Origin: Sphaerisporangium sp039871875
GTDB lineage: Bacteria > Actinomycetota > Actinomycetes > Streptosporangiales > Streptosporangiaceae
NCBI RefSeq assembly: GCF_039871875.1
Contig: NZ_JBDPMD010000032.1
Coordinates: 1 to 64,000 of the forward strand
DNA length: 64,000 bases
Direction of reading: 5' to 3'
Shown: piece by piece, positions 44,694-53,344 of the stretch
Numbering within the stretch: position 1 is the stretch's first letter
How the letters are laid out: each line of letters starts with the position of its first letter
Notes under the pieces: generated by a model
Databases searched by the model: none
Told to the model about the DNA's origin: nothing
The model's input: the letters and a program-made list of their open reading frames with translations, nothing else
Position numbers and translations under genes: made by a program

Positions 44694-44900
44694 TCACTCC
44701 ACACGCAGGGACATCGCCTTGTACTCGACCTTGTCCCCGTCCAGCAGCGAGACCTGCTCGACCCCGGAATTGAGCAGCACTTTCCAGTTTTCCCCGAGCC
44801 ACGACTCGGCGTCCGCCTGGCTGGGAAACACCTCCCGCGGAAGCGGCCCTTCGGTGACCTCACCGCCATTGGCATTTTCATATCGCCATCGCCAACTCAT
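44694..44900 (-). CDS. Small conserved actinobacterial protein
   Basis: A 68-residue protein (MSWRWRYENANGGEVTEG, SQADAESWLGENWKVLL, VSLLDGDKVEYKAMSL). It is soluble, acidic and tryptophan-rich. A clear AAAGGAG lies eight bases upstream. It resembles short conserved proteins of Streptomyces (from memory); function unknown. It is convergent with the aldo-keto reductase. Confidence 0.75.
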   Translation of the reverse strand: MSWRWRYENANGGEVTEGPLPREVFPSQADAESWLGENWKVLLNSGVEQVSLLDGDKVEYKAMSLRVE

Positions 44901-45051
44901 GCCATACGCTCCTTTTCGCGGGGTTCGCCGATCGCCTCCCGAGGCTGTGCAGACCCTATCTCCTGGGAGTGTCCCGCAGATCTTGCCGTGGGGGCGCGCG
45001 GACCCCTCAGGAGGCCCCACCCGCCCTCCGGACAAGCAAGGAGCCCACCCC

Positions 45052-45516
45052 ATGCCGCCTGACACCACCCCGGCACGGGTCCCCGCTCACCCCACGTCCC
45101 CCTCGGCACAAGTACCCGCTCCGCCCACGGCCACCACCCCGGCACCGGCGCCCGTTGGGCCCACGGCCTTCGCCTCCGCAGAGGTGCCCGCTTTGCCCAC
45201 GGCCACCACCCCGGCACCGGCGCCCGCTTTGCCCACGGCCACCGCCCCGGCACCGGCGCCCGCTTTGCCCACGGCCACCGCCCCGGCACCGGCGCGCGTT
45301 CGCCCCACGGCCACCGTCCCGGCACAGATGCCCGCTCGTCCCGCGGTCGCCACCCCGCGCACCTCCGCCCCTGCCGTGCCGTCGTACCCGGCCGGTGTCC
45401 CGCGCACCGCCGATTCCCCGCCGTGCACGCGTGGCGTGTCGCGGGCCGGTGACGGCCGGCGAGCGGGCGCTGCTCTCGCGGCGGCCGTGTCCCTCCACCC
45501 GGCCGGGGCGCGGTGA
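45052..45516 (+). CDS. Proline/alanine/threonine repeat frame coupled to cobU
   Basis: A 154-residue frame of 12-residue PTATTPAPAPAL-type repeats starts at an ATG preceded by AAGGAG at eight bases and ends in a GTGA overlap with the cobU start, which suggests real translation and coupling. It has no recognised domain and no signal peptide. The repeated DNA inflates many frames, so composition cannot prove coding; the ribosome binding site and the coupled stop are the support. Function unknown. Confidence 0.45.
   Translation: MPPDTTPARVPAHPTSPSAQVPAPPTATTPAPAPVGPTAFASAEVPALPTATTPAPAPALPTATAPAPAPALPTATAPAPARVRPTATVPAQMPARPAVATPRTSAPAVPSYPAGVPRTADSPPCTRGVSRAGDGRRAGAALAAAVSLHPAGAR
45091..45340. 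repeat. 36-bp tandem repeat upstream of cobU
   Basis: CCCACGG starts exactly every 36 bases at 45124, 45160, 45196, 45232, 45268 and 45304, with an irregular 33-base step from 45091. The unit includes ACCCCGGCACCGGCGCCCGC. It is a different sequence from the 36-bp array in the metallopeptidase gene. Confidence 0.88.
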
Positions 45517-46619
45517 AGGTCCTGCTCTCCGGGACGGCGGGGCCCTTCGGCTGGCCCGAGCCCGCCTGCGGGTGTGTCTCCTGCTCCCGGCTCTCCCCCG
45601 GCCACCGTCTGCCCACGTCCATCGTGCTCGACGACATGGTGCGGCTGGCGCCCCCGGCGGGGCTGCCGCTGGCGCAGCCCGCCTCGCTGCCGAAGGGGTA
45701 CCGCATGACGGTCACCCCGGACGGGCACGCGGTCAGCGGGCCCGACCGCGGGCGCGTGCTGCACGCCGTCGCCCCCGAGGACGAAGACAGGGGCGACCCC
45801 TCACCGAGCTGGGCCGAGGACGCCTACGACCTCGTGCTCATCGACCTGCTGGACCGGCCGCAACGGCTCGGCGACCTGCGGCGCCGCGGCCTGGTCACCG
45901 CGCGGACGCAGGTGGTGGCCGTCCACCTGGACCACCGCCTGCCGTCGGAAGCCGAGCTCGGGCGGCGCCTGGCGTTCTGGGGCGCGCACGCCGTGGAGGA
46001 CGGCACCATCCTCGACACCCGGCACCTCCCCCCGCCCCGCCCGGCCCCGCCGCGCCGCACCCTGATCCTCGGCGGCGCCCGCTCCGGCAAGTCCGCCGAG
46101 GCCGAGCTGCGGCTCATCACCGAGCCCGACGTCACCTACGTCGCCACCGGCCCCACCGGCCGCCGCGACCCCGACTGGCTGGCCCGCGTCCACGCCCACC
46201 AGCGTCGCCGCCCCCCGTACTGGACCACGATCGAGACCACCGAACTCGCCACCCTGCTCAGGACCGCCACCGGCCCCCTCCTCATCGACGGCATAGGAAC
46301 GTGGCTGACGGCCGTCTTCGACGGCTGCGGCGCCTGGGGCGACCCCGCCCACGACCGCCCCCGCGGCCGCAAACCGGGCCGCTTCGGCACCGCCCTCGAC
46401 GCCGTCGCCGCCCGCTGCGACGACCTGATCGCCGCCTGGCGCCAGACCCGCGCCCAAGTGGTCGCCGTGAGCGACGAGGTGGGCCTGAGCGTCGTCCCCG
46501 CCACCGCCAGCGGCCGCGTCTTCCGCGACGCCCTCGGCCGCCTCAACCAACGCCTGACCGCCGAATCCGAACAGACCACCTTCGTGCTGGCCGGCCGCCC
46601 CATCCCCCTCCCCGTCTGA
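45513..46619 (+). CDS. cobU: Adenosylcobinamide kinase/phosphate guanylyltransferase with N-terminal extension
   Basis: The last 190 residues form CobU: TLILGGARSGKSAEAELRL (P-loop), TYVATGPTGRRDPDW, HQRRRPPYWTTIET, LLIDGIGTWLTAV and VVAVSDEVGLSVVPA. It phosphorylates adenosylcobinamide and adds GMP in cobalamin assembly. About 180 residues precede this; their opening GTAGPFGWPEPACGCVSC resembles the metal-site start of metallo-beta-lactamase-fold proteins, but a full HxHxDH motif is not present. A comparable extension is found in other actinobacterial CobU proteins (from memory). The GTG overlaps the preceding repeat frame. Confidence 0.85.
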   Translation: MKVLLSGTAGPFGWPEPACGCVSCSRLSPGHRLPTSIVLDDMVRLAPPAGLPLAQPASLPKGYRMTVTPDGHAVSGPDRGRVLHAVAPEDEDRGDPSPSWAEDAYDLVLIDLLDRPQRLGDLRRRGLVTARTQVVAVHLDHRLPSEAELGRRLAFWGAHAVEDGTILDTRHLPPPRPAPPRRTLILGGARSGKSAEAELRLITEPDVTYVATGPTGRRDPDWLARVHAHQRRRPPYWTTIETTELATLLRTATGPLLIDGIGTWLTAVFDGCGAWGDPAHDRPRGRKPGRFGTALDAVAARCDDLIAAWRQTRAQVVAVSDEVGLSVVPATASGRVFRDALGRLNQRLTAESEQTTFVLAGRPIPLPV

Positions 46620-46703
46620 CCCGCTCCCCACGGGGGCGGCAAATCCGGCGCCGCCGTGCGGCGGCCGGGTGGGACGGGGCGCGCGGCGAGCGCGGGGAGG
46701 CGT

Positions 46704-46715
46704 GATACTTGGGGC
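46704..46715 (+). promoter_or_regulatory. Possible leaderless -10 for cobS
   Basis: GATACT lies six bases before the GTG, a near match to TANNNT. No Shine-Dalgarno is seen. Confidence 0.3.
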
Positions 46716-47486
46716 GTGACGACCTCCCCTGCCGCGGAGCGGCCGGTGGCCGAAGGGTTACGGCTGGCGGCCGGGACGTTGACCATCTGGCCTGTGGGGG
46801 CGCCGCAGGTCGATCGGGCCACGACCTCGTGGGCGATGACGCTGGCGCCGGTGGTGGGGCTCGCGCTGGGGGTCGTCGCGGCGGGGGTCATGGCGGTCGC
46901 GGGGCTGGTGACGGGGGGGCTCCTCGCGGCGGCGCTCGGGGTGGGAGTGCTGGCGGTGCTCACCCGGGGACTGCATCTGGACGGGCTGGCGGACCTGGCG
47001 GACGGGCTGGGCAGCGGTAAGGCCGCCCCCCAGGCGCTGGAGATCATGAAAAGGTCGGACATCGGGCCGTTCGGGGTGATGGCGCTGGTGTTCACGGTGC
47101 TGGTCCAGGTGACGGCGACCGCCGAGGCCGGGGCGGTGGCGCTGGTGGTGGCGTGCGTCACAGGGCGGCTGGCGGTGACGTGGGCCTGCGCGGCGGGGGT
47201 GCCGGCGGCGCGGCCCGAAGGGCTCGGGGCCATGGTCGCGGGGGCCGTGCGGCGCAGTGACGCGATCATCGTGACGATCGCGGCGGCGGTGGCCGCGTTG
47301 CTCACGGGGGTGGCGACCGGCGTCCCCGTGGCGTACGTGCTCGCGATGGCCGCGGGGCTCGGAGCGGCCTGGCTGGTGCAGACGCACGCCGTGCGGCGGC
47401 TCGGCGGCATCACCGGGGACGTGCTCGGGGCCCTCGTCGAGACCGCCACGGCGGTCGCGCTGGTCGTGTGCGCCGCGCTGATCTGA
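46716..47486 (+). CDS. cobS: Adenosylcobinamide-GDP ribazoletransferase (cobalamin synthase)
   Basis: The 256-residue membrane protein has about six hydrophobic segments and the CobS signatures ATTSWAMTLAPVVGLALG, LTRGLHLDGLADLADGLGSG and MKRSDIGPFGVMAL, with acidic residues for metal binding. It joins the nucleotide loop to the corrin ring. It lies about 95 bases after cobU. Confidence 0.92.
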   Translation: MTTSPAAERPVAEGLRLAAGTLTIWPVGAPQVDRATTSWAMTLAPVVGLALGVVAAGVMAVAGLVTGGLLAAALGVGVLAVLTRGLHLDGLADLADGLGSGKAAPQALEIMKRSDIGPFGVMALVFTVLVQVTATAEAGAVALVVACVTGRLAVTWACAAGVPAARPEGLGAMVAGAVRRSDAIIVTIAAAVAALLTGVATGVPVAYVLAMAAGLGAAWLVQTHAVRRLGGITGDVLGALVETATAVALVVCAALI

Positions 47487-47564
47487 GGCTTCCCGGTTCG
47501 CCGCGGAAAGCGGGGCGGGAATCGTCGGACGAACCCTCGTTTATGCGTACGGAGGAAGCAGGGC

Positions 47565-47578
47565 TAGCATCGGCCTAC
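47565..47578 (+). promoter_or_regulatory. Leaderless-type -10 for pepA
   Basis: TAGCAT lies eight bases before GTG 47579. Confidence 0.4.
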
Positions 47579-49075
47579 GTGACGACAGTGCGACTTAACG
47601 CGCCTGACCCGAGGTCGGTGGAGTCCGACGCCCTCGTGATCGGCATCCACAGTTCCCCAGACGGCCCGCGTCCCGCCTCAGGGGCGGAGAGCATCGACGA
47701 CGCCATCGCGGGCGGGCTCACCGCCACACTCGGCGCCCTCGGCTTCAGCGGCAAGGCGGGAGAGACCGCCAAGTTCCCGGCGTTCGGCGCCGTGCCGGCA
47801 ACGGTGATCGTCGCCGTGGGGCTGGGAGACGCCCCTGAGGACGGCGGATACGACCTGGAGGTGCTGCGCCGGGCCGCCGGCACGGCCGCCAGAGCCCTCG
47901 CGGGCACGTCGCGCGCCGCGCTGGCGCTGCCCGCCGCCACGGCGGAGCAGGCCGAGGCGGTGGCGCTCGGCGGCCTGCTCGGCGCCTATGTCTTCACCAA
48001 GTACCGCACCGGGCAGGACAAGCCCCCGGTCGGCGAGCTCGCCGTGCTGAGCGACGCCCCGGGCGCGCAGGGTGCGCTCGACCGCGCCGCGACGCTGGCC
48101 GAGTCGGTGTCGCTGGTCCGTGACCTGGTCAACACCCCGCCGTGCGACCTGCCGCCCGCCAGGTTCGCCGAGATCGCCGAGGAGCTCGGCACCAAGTCCG
48201 GCCTGACGGTCGACATCCTCGACGAGACCGCACTCAAGAGCGGCGGCTTCGGCGGCATCGTCGGCGTCGGCCAGGGCTCGGTGAACCCGCCCCGCCTGGT
48301 GCGCCTCGGCTACGAGCACCCCGAGGCGTCCGCGCGCGTGGCGTTCGTCGGCAAGGGCATCACCTTCGACTCCGGCGGCCTATCGCTCAAGCCGTCCGCG
48401 TCCATGCCGTGGATGAAGTCCGACATGGGCGGCGCGGGCGCCGTGCTCGGCGCGCTGCTGGCCGTCGCCAAGCTCGGCCTGCGGGTGAACGCCGTCGGCT
48501 ACCTGTGCCTGGCCGAGAACATGCCGAGCGGCAGCGCGCAGCGTCCCTCCGACGTGCTCACCACCTACAGCGGCAAGACCGTCGAGGTCGTCGACACCGA
48601 CGCCGAGGGCCGCCTGGTGCTGGTGGACGGCATCGCCCGCGCGGGCGAGGACGACCCGGACGTCATCGTGGACGTCGCCACCCTCACCGGCGCGCAGATC
48701 GTCGCGCTCGGCTGGCGCACCTGCGGCGTCATGGCCTCCGACGAGGAGCTGCGCGCCGACGTCGTGGAGACCGCCGTCGCCCAGGGCGAGGCCGCCTGGG
48801 GCATGCCGCTGCCGGACGAGCTGCGCAAGGGCCTGGACTCCCCGGTCGCCGACATCGCCAACCTCAACCCCGAGCGTTCCGGCAGCATGCTCGCCGCGGG
48901 CATCTTCCTGCGCGAGTTCGTGCCCGAGGGCGTGCGCTGGGCCCACATCGACATGGCGGGCCCCGCGTTCAACAAGGAGGCGCCGCACGGGTACACCCCG
49001 AAGGGCGGCACCGGAGTGATCACTCGCACGCTGGTCGCCCTCGCCGAGCGCCACCAGCCCGCCCGAGAGGCATGA
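47579..49075 (+). CDS. pepA: Leucyl aminopeptidase
   Basis: The 498-residue M17 enzyme removes N-terminal residues from peptides. The catalytic domain shows VAFVGKGITFDSGGLSLKPS, MKSDMGGAGAVLGAL, NTDAEGR-type VVDTDAEGRLVLVDG and the C-terminal HIDMAGPAFNKEAPHGYTPK metal and active-site residues. GTG at 47579 fits a leaderless start; an ATG 12 codons upstream lacks a ribosome binding site. It precedes lpd by 168 bases on the same strand. Confidence 0.94.
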   Translation: MTTVRLNAPDPRSVESDALVIGIHSSPDGPRPASGAESIDDAIAGGLTATLGALGFSGKAGETAKFPAFGAVPATVIVAVGLGDAPEDGGYDLEVLRRAAGTAARALAGTSRAALALPAATAEQAEAVALGGLLGAYVFTKYRTGQDKPPVGELAVLSDAPGAQGALDRAATLAESVSLVRDLVNTPPCDLPPARFAEIAEELGTKSGLTVDILDETALKSGGFGGIVGVGQGSVNPPRLVRLGYEHPEASARVAFVGKGITFDSGGLSLKPSASMPWMKSDMGGAGAVLGALLAVAKLGLRVNAVGYLCLAENMPSGSAQRPSDVLTTYSGKTVEVVDTDAEGRLVLVDGIARAGEDDPDVIVDVATLTGAQIVALGWRTCGVMASDEELRADVVETAVAQGEAAWGMPLPDELRKGLDSPVADIANLNPERSGSMLAAGIFLREFVPEGVRWAHIDMAGPAFNKEAPHGYTPKGGTGVITRTLVALAERHQPAREA

Positions 49076-49243
49076 TGGGCCGGGGACGCGCCTGCGCGGG
49101 CCCCGCGCGTACCGGCGGCCAAGCGCGTCACATGTACGCGGGACAAGTGAAAAGATGCTGTTGGGCGGGCCGGGAGCGTCGCGGAGGCGACCACGGGCAG
49201 GACCCGGCCGTGTGGGCCCACCGATCCGACAAGGAGCTTTCCA

Positions 49244-50623
49244 GTGGCTGATGGCAGCGGCCCCTTCGACATCGTGGTCCTGGGCGGCGGTAGCGGCGGC
49301 TACGCGTGTGCCCTGAGGGCGGCCGAGCTGGGCAAGAACGTCGCGCTGATCGAGCGGGACAAGATCGGCGGCACGTGCCTGCACCGGGGGTGCATCCCCA
49401 CCAAGGCGCTGCTGCACGCCGCCGAGGTGGCCGACGAGACGCGTGAGGCCACGACGGTCGGCGTCAAGGCGCGCTTCGAGGGCATCGAGATGTCCGGTGT
49501 CCACGCCTTCAAGGACAAGATCGTCAACCGCGCCTGGAAGGGCGTGCAGGGCCTGCTGAAGAGCAGGAACGTCACGATCTTCGAGGGTGAGGGACGGCTG
49601 GCCGGCCCGAACCGCGTCATGGTGGGCGGGCAGGCCGTCGAAGGCCGCAACATCGTGCTCGCCACGGGGTCGGCGCCGAAGTCGCTGCCGGGCCTGGAGA
49701 TCGACGGCGAGCGGGTCATCACGAGCGACCACGCGCTGAAGCTGGACCGGGTGCCGTCCTCTGTGGTGGTGCTCGGCGGGGGCGTCATCGGCGTGGAGTT
49801 CGCGTCCGTCTGGAAGTCCTTCGGCGCCGAGGTCACGATCGTCGAGGCCCTGCCCCACCTGCTGCCCCTCGAGGAGGAGTCCAGCTCGAAGCTGCTGGAG
49901 CGGGCGTTCCGCCGCCGCGGCATCAAGTACGAGCTCGGCACCCGTTTCGAGGGCGTCAAGACCACCGACACCGGGGTCGTGGTGACCCTGGAGGGCGGCA
50001 AGACGCTGGACGCCGAGCTGCTGCTGGTCGCCGTCGGCCGCGGCGCCGTGCTGTCCGGCTTCGGCTACGAGGAGGCGGGCGTCGCCATCGAGCGCGGCAC
50101 CGTCGTCGTGGACCAGTACTGCCAGACCAGCGTGCCCGGCGTGTACGCCGTGGGCGACCTGATCCCCACGCTGCAGCTCGCGCACGCCGGGTTCGCCGAG
50201 GGCATCCTGGTCGCCGAGCACATCGCGGGCCTGAACCCCGTGCCGATCGACTACGACGGGGTGCCCCGCATCACCTACTCCGACCCCGAGGTCGCCTCCG
50301 TGGGCATCACCTCGGCCGTCGCCAGGGAGCGCGGCCACGAGGTCACCGAGCTGGTGTACGACCTCGGCGGCAACCCCAAGAGCCAGATCATCGGCACGCA
50401 GGGCGCCGTCAAGATCATCGCCCAGAAGGACGGCCCGGTTCTGGGTGTCCACATGGTGGGCAAGCGCATGGGCGAGCTCGTCACCGAGGGCCAGCTCATC
50501 TACAACTGGGAAGCCCTGCCCACCGAGGTGGCGCAACTCATCCACGCTCACCCGACCCAGTCCGAAGCCGTCGGCGAGGCGATGCTCGCGCTGGCCGGCA
50601 AGCCGCTGCACGTCCACAACTGA
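49244..50623 (+). CDS. lpdA: Dihydrolipoyl dehydrogenase (E3)
   Basis: The 459-residue flavoprotein reoxidises the lipoyl group of the 2-oxoacid dehydrogenases. It has the FAD site VVLGGGSGGYACAL, the redox pair in IGGTCLHRGCIP, the NAD site SVVVLGGGVIGVEFA, and the C-terminal HAHPTQSEA base. AAGGAG eight bases before the GTG marks the start. It is 32 bases upstream of sucB and likely cotranscribed. Confidence 0.96.
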   Translation: MADGSGPFDIVVLGGGSGGYACALRAAELGKNVALIERDKIGGTCLHRGCIPTKALLHAAEVADETREATTVGVKARFEGIEMSGVHAFKDKIVNRAWKGVQGLLKSRNVTIFEGEGRLAGPNRVMVGGQAVEGRNIVLATGSAPKSLPGLEIDGERVITSDHALKLDRVPSSVVVLGGGVIGVEFASVWKSFGAEVTIVEALPHLLPLEEESSSKLLERAFRRRGIKYELGTRFEGVKTTDTGVVVTLEGGKTLDAELLLVAVGRGAVLSGFGYEEAGVAIERGTVVVDQYCQTSVPGVYAVGDLIPTLQLAHAGFAEGILVAEHIAGLNPVPIDYDGVPRITYSDPEVASVGITSAVARERGHEVTELVYDLGGNPKSQIIGTQGAVKIIAQKDGPVLGVHMVGKRMGELVTEGQLIYNWEALPTEVAQLIHAHPTQSEAVGEAMLALAGKPLHVHN

Positions 50624-50655
50624 AGCCCTCACAAGGAAGCGCGAGAGAAGAAATC

Positions 50656-52113
50656 ATGCCGGTTTCCGTAACCATGCCCCAGCTCGGCGAGAGCGTGACC
50701 GAGGGCACCGTCACCCGCTGGCTGAAGAAGGAAGGGGACCACGTCGAGACCGACGAGCCGTTGCTCGAGGTCTCCACCGACAAGGTCGACACCGAGATCC
50801 CCTCGCCGTCCAGCGGGGTGCTCACCAAGATCGTCGTCGCGGAGGACGAGACGGTCGAGGTGGGCTCCGAGCTCGCCGTCATCGACGGTGAGGGCGGCGC
50901 CGCCGCCGCGCCCGAGCAGCCGAAGCCCGAGCCCGAGCCCGAGCCGCAGCCCGAGCCCGAGCAGCCGAAGGCCGCGCAGGCCGCCCCGGCGTCGTCGATC
51001 CCGCAGCCGCCCGCGCCGGCTCCTCAGCCCGCGCCGCAGCCGGCTCCTCAGCCCGCGCCGCAGCAGGCCCCGCAGCCTCAGCAGCAGGCGCCGCAGGCGC
51101 CGGCCCCGCAGGCCGCCCCTGCTCCGGCCGCGCCGTCCACCGGCGAGAGCCCGTACGTCACGCCGCTGGTGCGCAAGCTCGCCGGCGAGCACGGCGTGGA
51201 CCTCGACTCGCTGAACGGCACCGGTGTCGGCGGGCGCATCCGCAAGCAGGACGTGCTGGAGGCCGCCAGGCAGCAGCGCGAGCGCAACGCCCAGGCCCAG
51301 GCCGCCCAGGCCCCGGCGGCGCAGGCCGCCCCGGCCCCCGCCCCGCAGGCGGCGGCCCCGGCTCCCGAGCCGGTGCAGGCGGACACCACGCTGCGCGGGC
51401 GCACCGAGAAGATGTCGCGCATGCGGCAGACCATCGCCAAGCGCACGATGGAGTCGCTGCAGAGCTCGGCCCAGCTCACCACGGTCGTCGAGGCGGACGT
51501 CACCAAGATCGCGCGGCTGCGCGACCGGGTCAAGGCGGACTTCCAGCGCCGCGAGGGCGTGAAGCTCACCTTCATGCCGTTCTTCGCGCTGGCCACCGTC
51601 GAGGCACTCAAGCAGCACCCCAAGCTCAACGCGGTGATCAACAGCGAGACCAACGAGGTCACCTACTTCGACCACGAGCACCTGGCGTTCGCGGTCGACG
51701 CCGAGCGCGGCCTCGCGTCCGCGGTCATCAAGGACGCCGGCGACCTCAACCTCGCCGGCCTGGCCCGCAAGATCACCGACCTCGCCGAGCGCACCCGCAC
51801 CAACAAGGTGAGCCCCGACGAGCTGTCAGGCGGCACCTTCACCCTGACCAACACCGGCAGCCGCGGCGCGCTGTTCGACACCCCGATCATCAACCAGCCC
51901 CAGGTGGCGATCCTCGGCACCGGCTCGGTCGTCAAGCGCCCCGTGGTGCTCGACACCCCCGAGGGCGAGGTCATCGCCGTCCGCTCCATGGTCTACCTGG
52001 CCCTGACCTATGACCACCGCCTGGTGGACGGCGCCGACGCCGCCCGCTTCCTGACGACGGTCAAGCGCCGCCTGGAGGACGGCCGCTTCGAAAGCCAGCT
52101 CGGCCTGGGCTGA
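50656..52113 (+). CDS. sucB: Dihydrolipoamide acyltransferase (E2), single lipoyl domain
   Basis: The 485-residue E2 has one lipoyl domain (residues 1-80, lysine in STDKVDTE), a long proline/alanine/glutamine-rich linker (about 85-160), an E3-binding domain (YVTPLVRKLAGEHGVDLDSL) and the catalytic domain ending with DHRLVDGADAARFL. It is the acyltransferase of 2-oxoglutarate or pyruvate dehydrogenase; the exact substrate class is not fixed by the sequence. Streptomyces orthologues often have two lipoyl domains (from memory), so this is the shorter form. The linker DNA is repetitive. Confidence 0.93.
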   Translation: MPVSVTMPQLGESVTEGTVTRWLKKEGDHVETDEPLLEVSTDKVDTEIPSPSSGVLTKIVVAEDETVEVGSELAVIDGEGGAAAAPEQPKPEPEPEPQPEPEQPKAAQAAPASSIPQPPAPAPQPAPQPAPQPAPQQAPQPQQQAPQAPAPQAAPAPAAPSTGESPYVTPLVRKLAGEHGVDLDSLNGTGVGGRIRKQDVLEAARQQRERNAQAQAAQAPAAQAAPAPAPQAAAPAPEPVQADTTLRGRTEKMSRMRQTIAKRTMESLQSSAQLTTVVEADVTKIARLRDRVKADFQRREGVKLTFMPFFALATVEALKQHPKLNAVINSETNEVTYFDHEHLAFAVDAERGLASAVIKDAGDLNLAGLARKITDLAERTRTNKVSPDELSGGTFTLTNTGSRGALFDTPIINQPQVAILGTGSVVKRPVVLDTPEGEVIAVRSMVYLALTYDHRLVDGADAARFLTTVKRRLEDGRFESQLGLG

Positions 52114-52127
52114 CCCGCGACACCCCG

Positions 52128-52160
52128 ACGGCCGGACCGGACACTCCCCGGTCCGGCCGT
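52128..52160 (+). terminator. Terminator after lpd-sucB
   Basis: ACGGCCGGACCGG and CCGGTCCGGCCGT form a perfect 13-base-pair stem around a seven-base loop, 15 bases past the sucB stop. Confidence 0.8.
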
Positions 52161-52267
52161 CCGGCTGTCCGGCCCACCGCGCGCCGGAGCCGGCGCGGAC
52201 GGGTGCGGGCTCGGCAGGTGTGCGCGACACATGGCGCCCGGGGCGCCGTCATCCCGGGTGATCCGCA

Positions 52268-52280
52268 TAGGGTGATCGGC
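52268..52280 (+). promoter_or_regulatory. Leaderless-type -10 for the epimerase gene
   Basis: TAGGGT lies seven bases before the ATG. A G-rich GGTGAT overlaps it, so a weak Shine-Dalgarno cannot be excluded. Confidence 0.35.
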
Positions 52281-53267
52281 ATGAGCGTCGTCGTCACGGG
52301 ATCGTCCGGGCTCCTCGGTACGGCGCTGGTCCGCGCGCTGCGCGACCAGGGGCGTACCGTCGTCAGGCTGGTGCGCAGGCCGCCCGCGGGGGCGGACGAG
52401 GCGTTCTGGGACCCGCGGGCGGGGGTGCTGGAGCCAGAGGCGCTTGAGGGTGCCGAGGCGGTGGTGCACCTGGCGGGGGCCGGGATCGCGGACCGGCGGT
52501 GGAGCGACGCCTACCGGCGGGAGCTGCTGTCCAGCCGGGTGGAGTCCACGCGGCTGCTCGCCACCACCATCGCCGGTCTCGGCCGGCCGCCTGGGGTGCT
52601 GCTCTCCGGGTCGGCCATGGGCGTCTACGGCGACACCGGCGACCGCGCGGTGGACGAGACCACCGAGCCGCCGGTGGGGCCGTCCACAGAAGCAGGCACG
52701 TCGCCGCGGGGATCCGGCGCGGCACCCGCGCCGCCCGCGAGGCCGTCGCCCGATTCCCCCGGCCAGTGGCTCGCGGGGCTCGCGCGGGCGTGGGAGGCGG
52801 AGACGGCGCCCGCAGCCGAGGCGGGCGTGCGGGTCGTGACGCTGCGGACCGGGCATGTGCTCACCCGCGAGGGAGGCTTCCTCGGCAGGCTGCTCCCGCT
52901 GTTCCGGCTGGGTCTCGGCGCTCCGCTGGGATCCGGGCGGCAGTACACCTCGTGGATCACGATGGACGACTGGCTGGGGGCCGTGGAGCACCTCTTGGCC
53001 GGCGCGGCGGCGGGGGCCGCCGGGCCGGTGAACCTGACCGCGCCGGAGCCTGTGACCAACGCGGAGTTCACCAAGGCGCTCGGCCGCGCGCTGGGCCGTC
53101 CCACCCTGCCGGTGGCCGTGCCGCCGTTCGCCCTGCGGGCCGCGCTCGGCCCCCTGGCGGACGAAGGGGTGCTGATCGGCCAGCGTGTGCTGCCGGCCCG
53201 CCTGCTGGAGATGGGGTACCGGTTCCGTCATCCCCTCATCGACGAGGCCCTGGCCGCCATACTCTAG
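52281..53267 (+). CDS. TIGR01777-type NAD-dependent epimerase
   Basis: The 328-residue protein is a short-chain dehydrogenase-like epimerase of the YfcH/TIGR01777 family: VVVTGSSGLLGTALVRAL binds the cofactor, VVHLAGAGIADRRW, SAMGVYGDTGDRAV with the YxxxK-like region, and SGRQYTSWITMDDWLGAVEH. Residues about 140-180 are proline/serine-rich and longer than usual. The substrate is unknown. It is transcribed in the lpd-sucB direction after the terminator. Confidence 0.9.
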   Translation: MSVVVTGSSGLLGTALVRALRDQGRTVVRLVRRPPAGADEAFWDPRAGVLEPEALEGAEAVVHLAGAGIADRRWSDAYRRELLSSRVESTRLLATTIAGLGRPPGVLLSGSAMGVYGDTGDRAVDETTEPPVGPSTEAGTSPRGSGAAPAPPARPSPDSPGQWLAGLARAWEAETAPAAEAGVRVVTLRTGHVLTREGGFLGRLLPLFRLGLGAPLGSGRQYTSWITMDDWLGAVEHLLAGAAAGAAGPVNLTAPEPVTNAEFTKALGRALGRPTLPVAVPPFALRAALGPLADEGVLIGQRVLPARLLEMGYRFRHPLIDEALAAIL

Positions 53268-53344
53268 TGTGCCGTTCCGGAAACGGGAGGCCCGGTGACC
53301 CATGGTGGGGCTTCTCGCCCCACGATGCGGCATCAGGAGAGATC

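Noticed and set aside
45007..45498. Minus-strand arginine/glycine-rich frame over the 36-bp repeats
   Set aside because: Repeat-driven open frame without a start signal.
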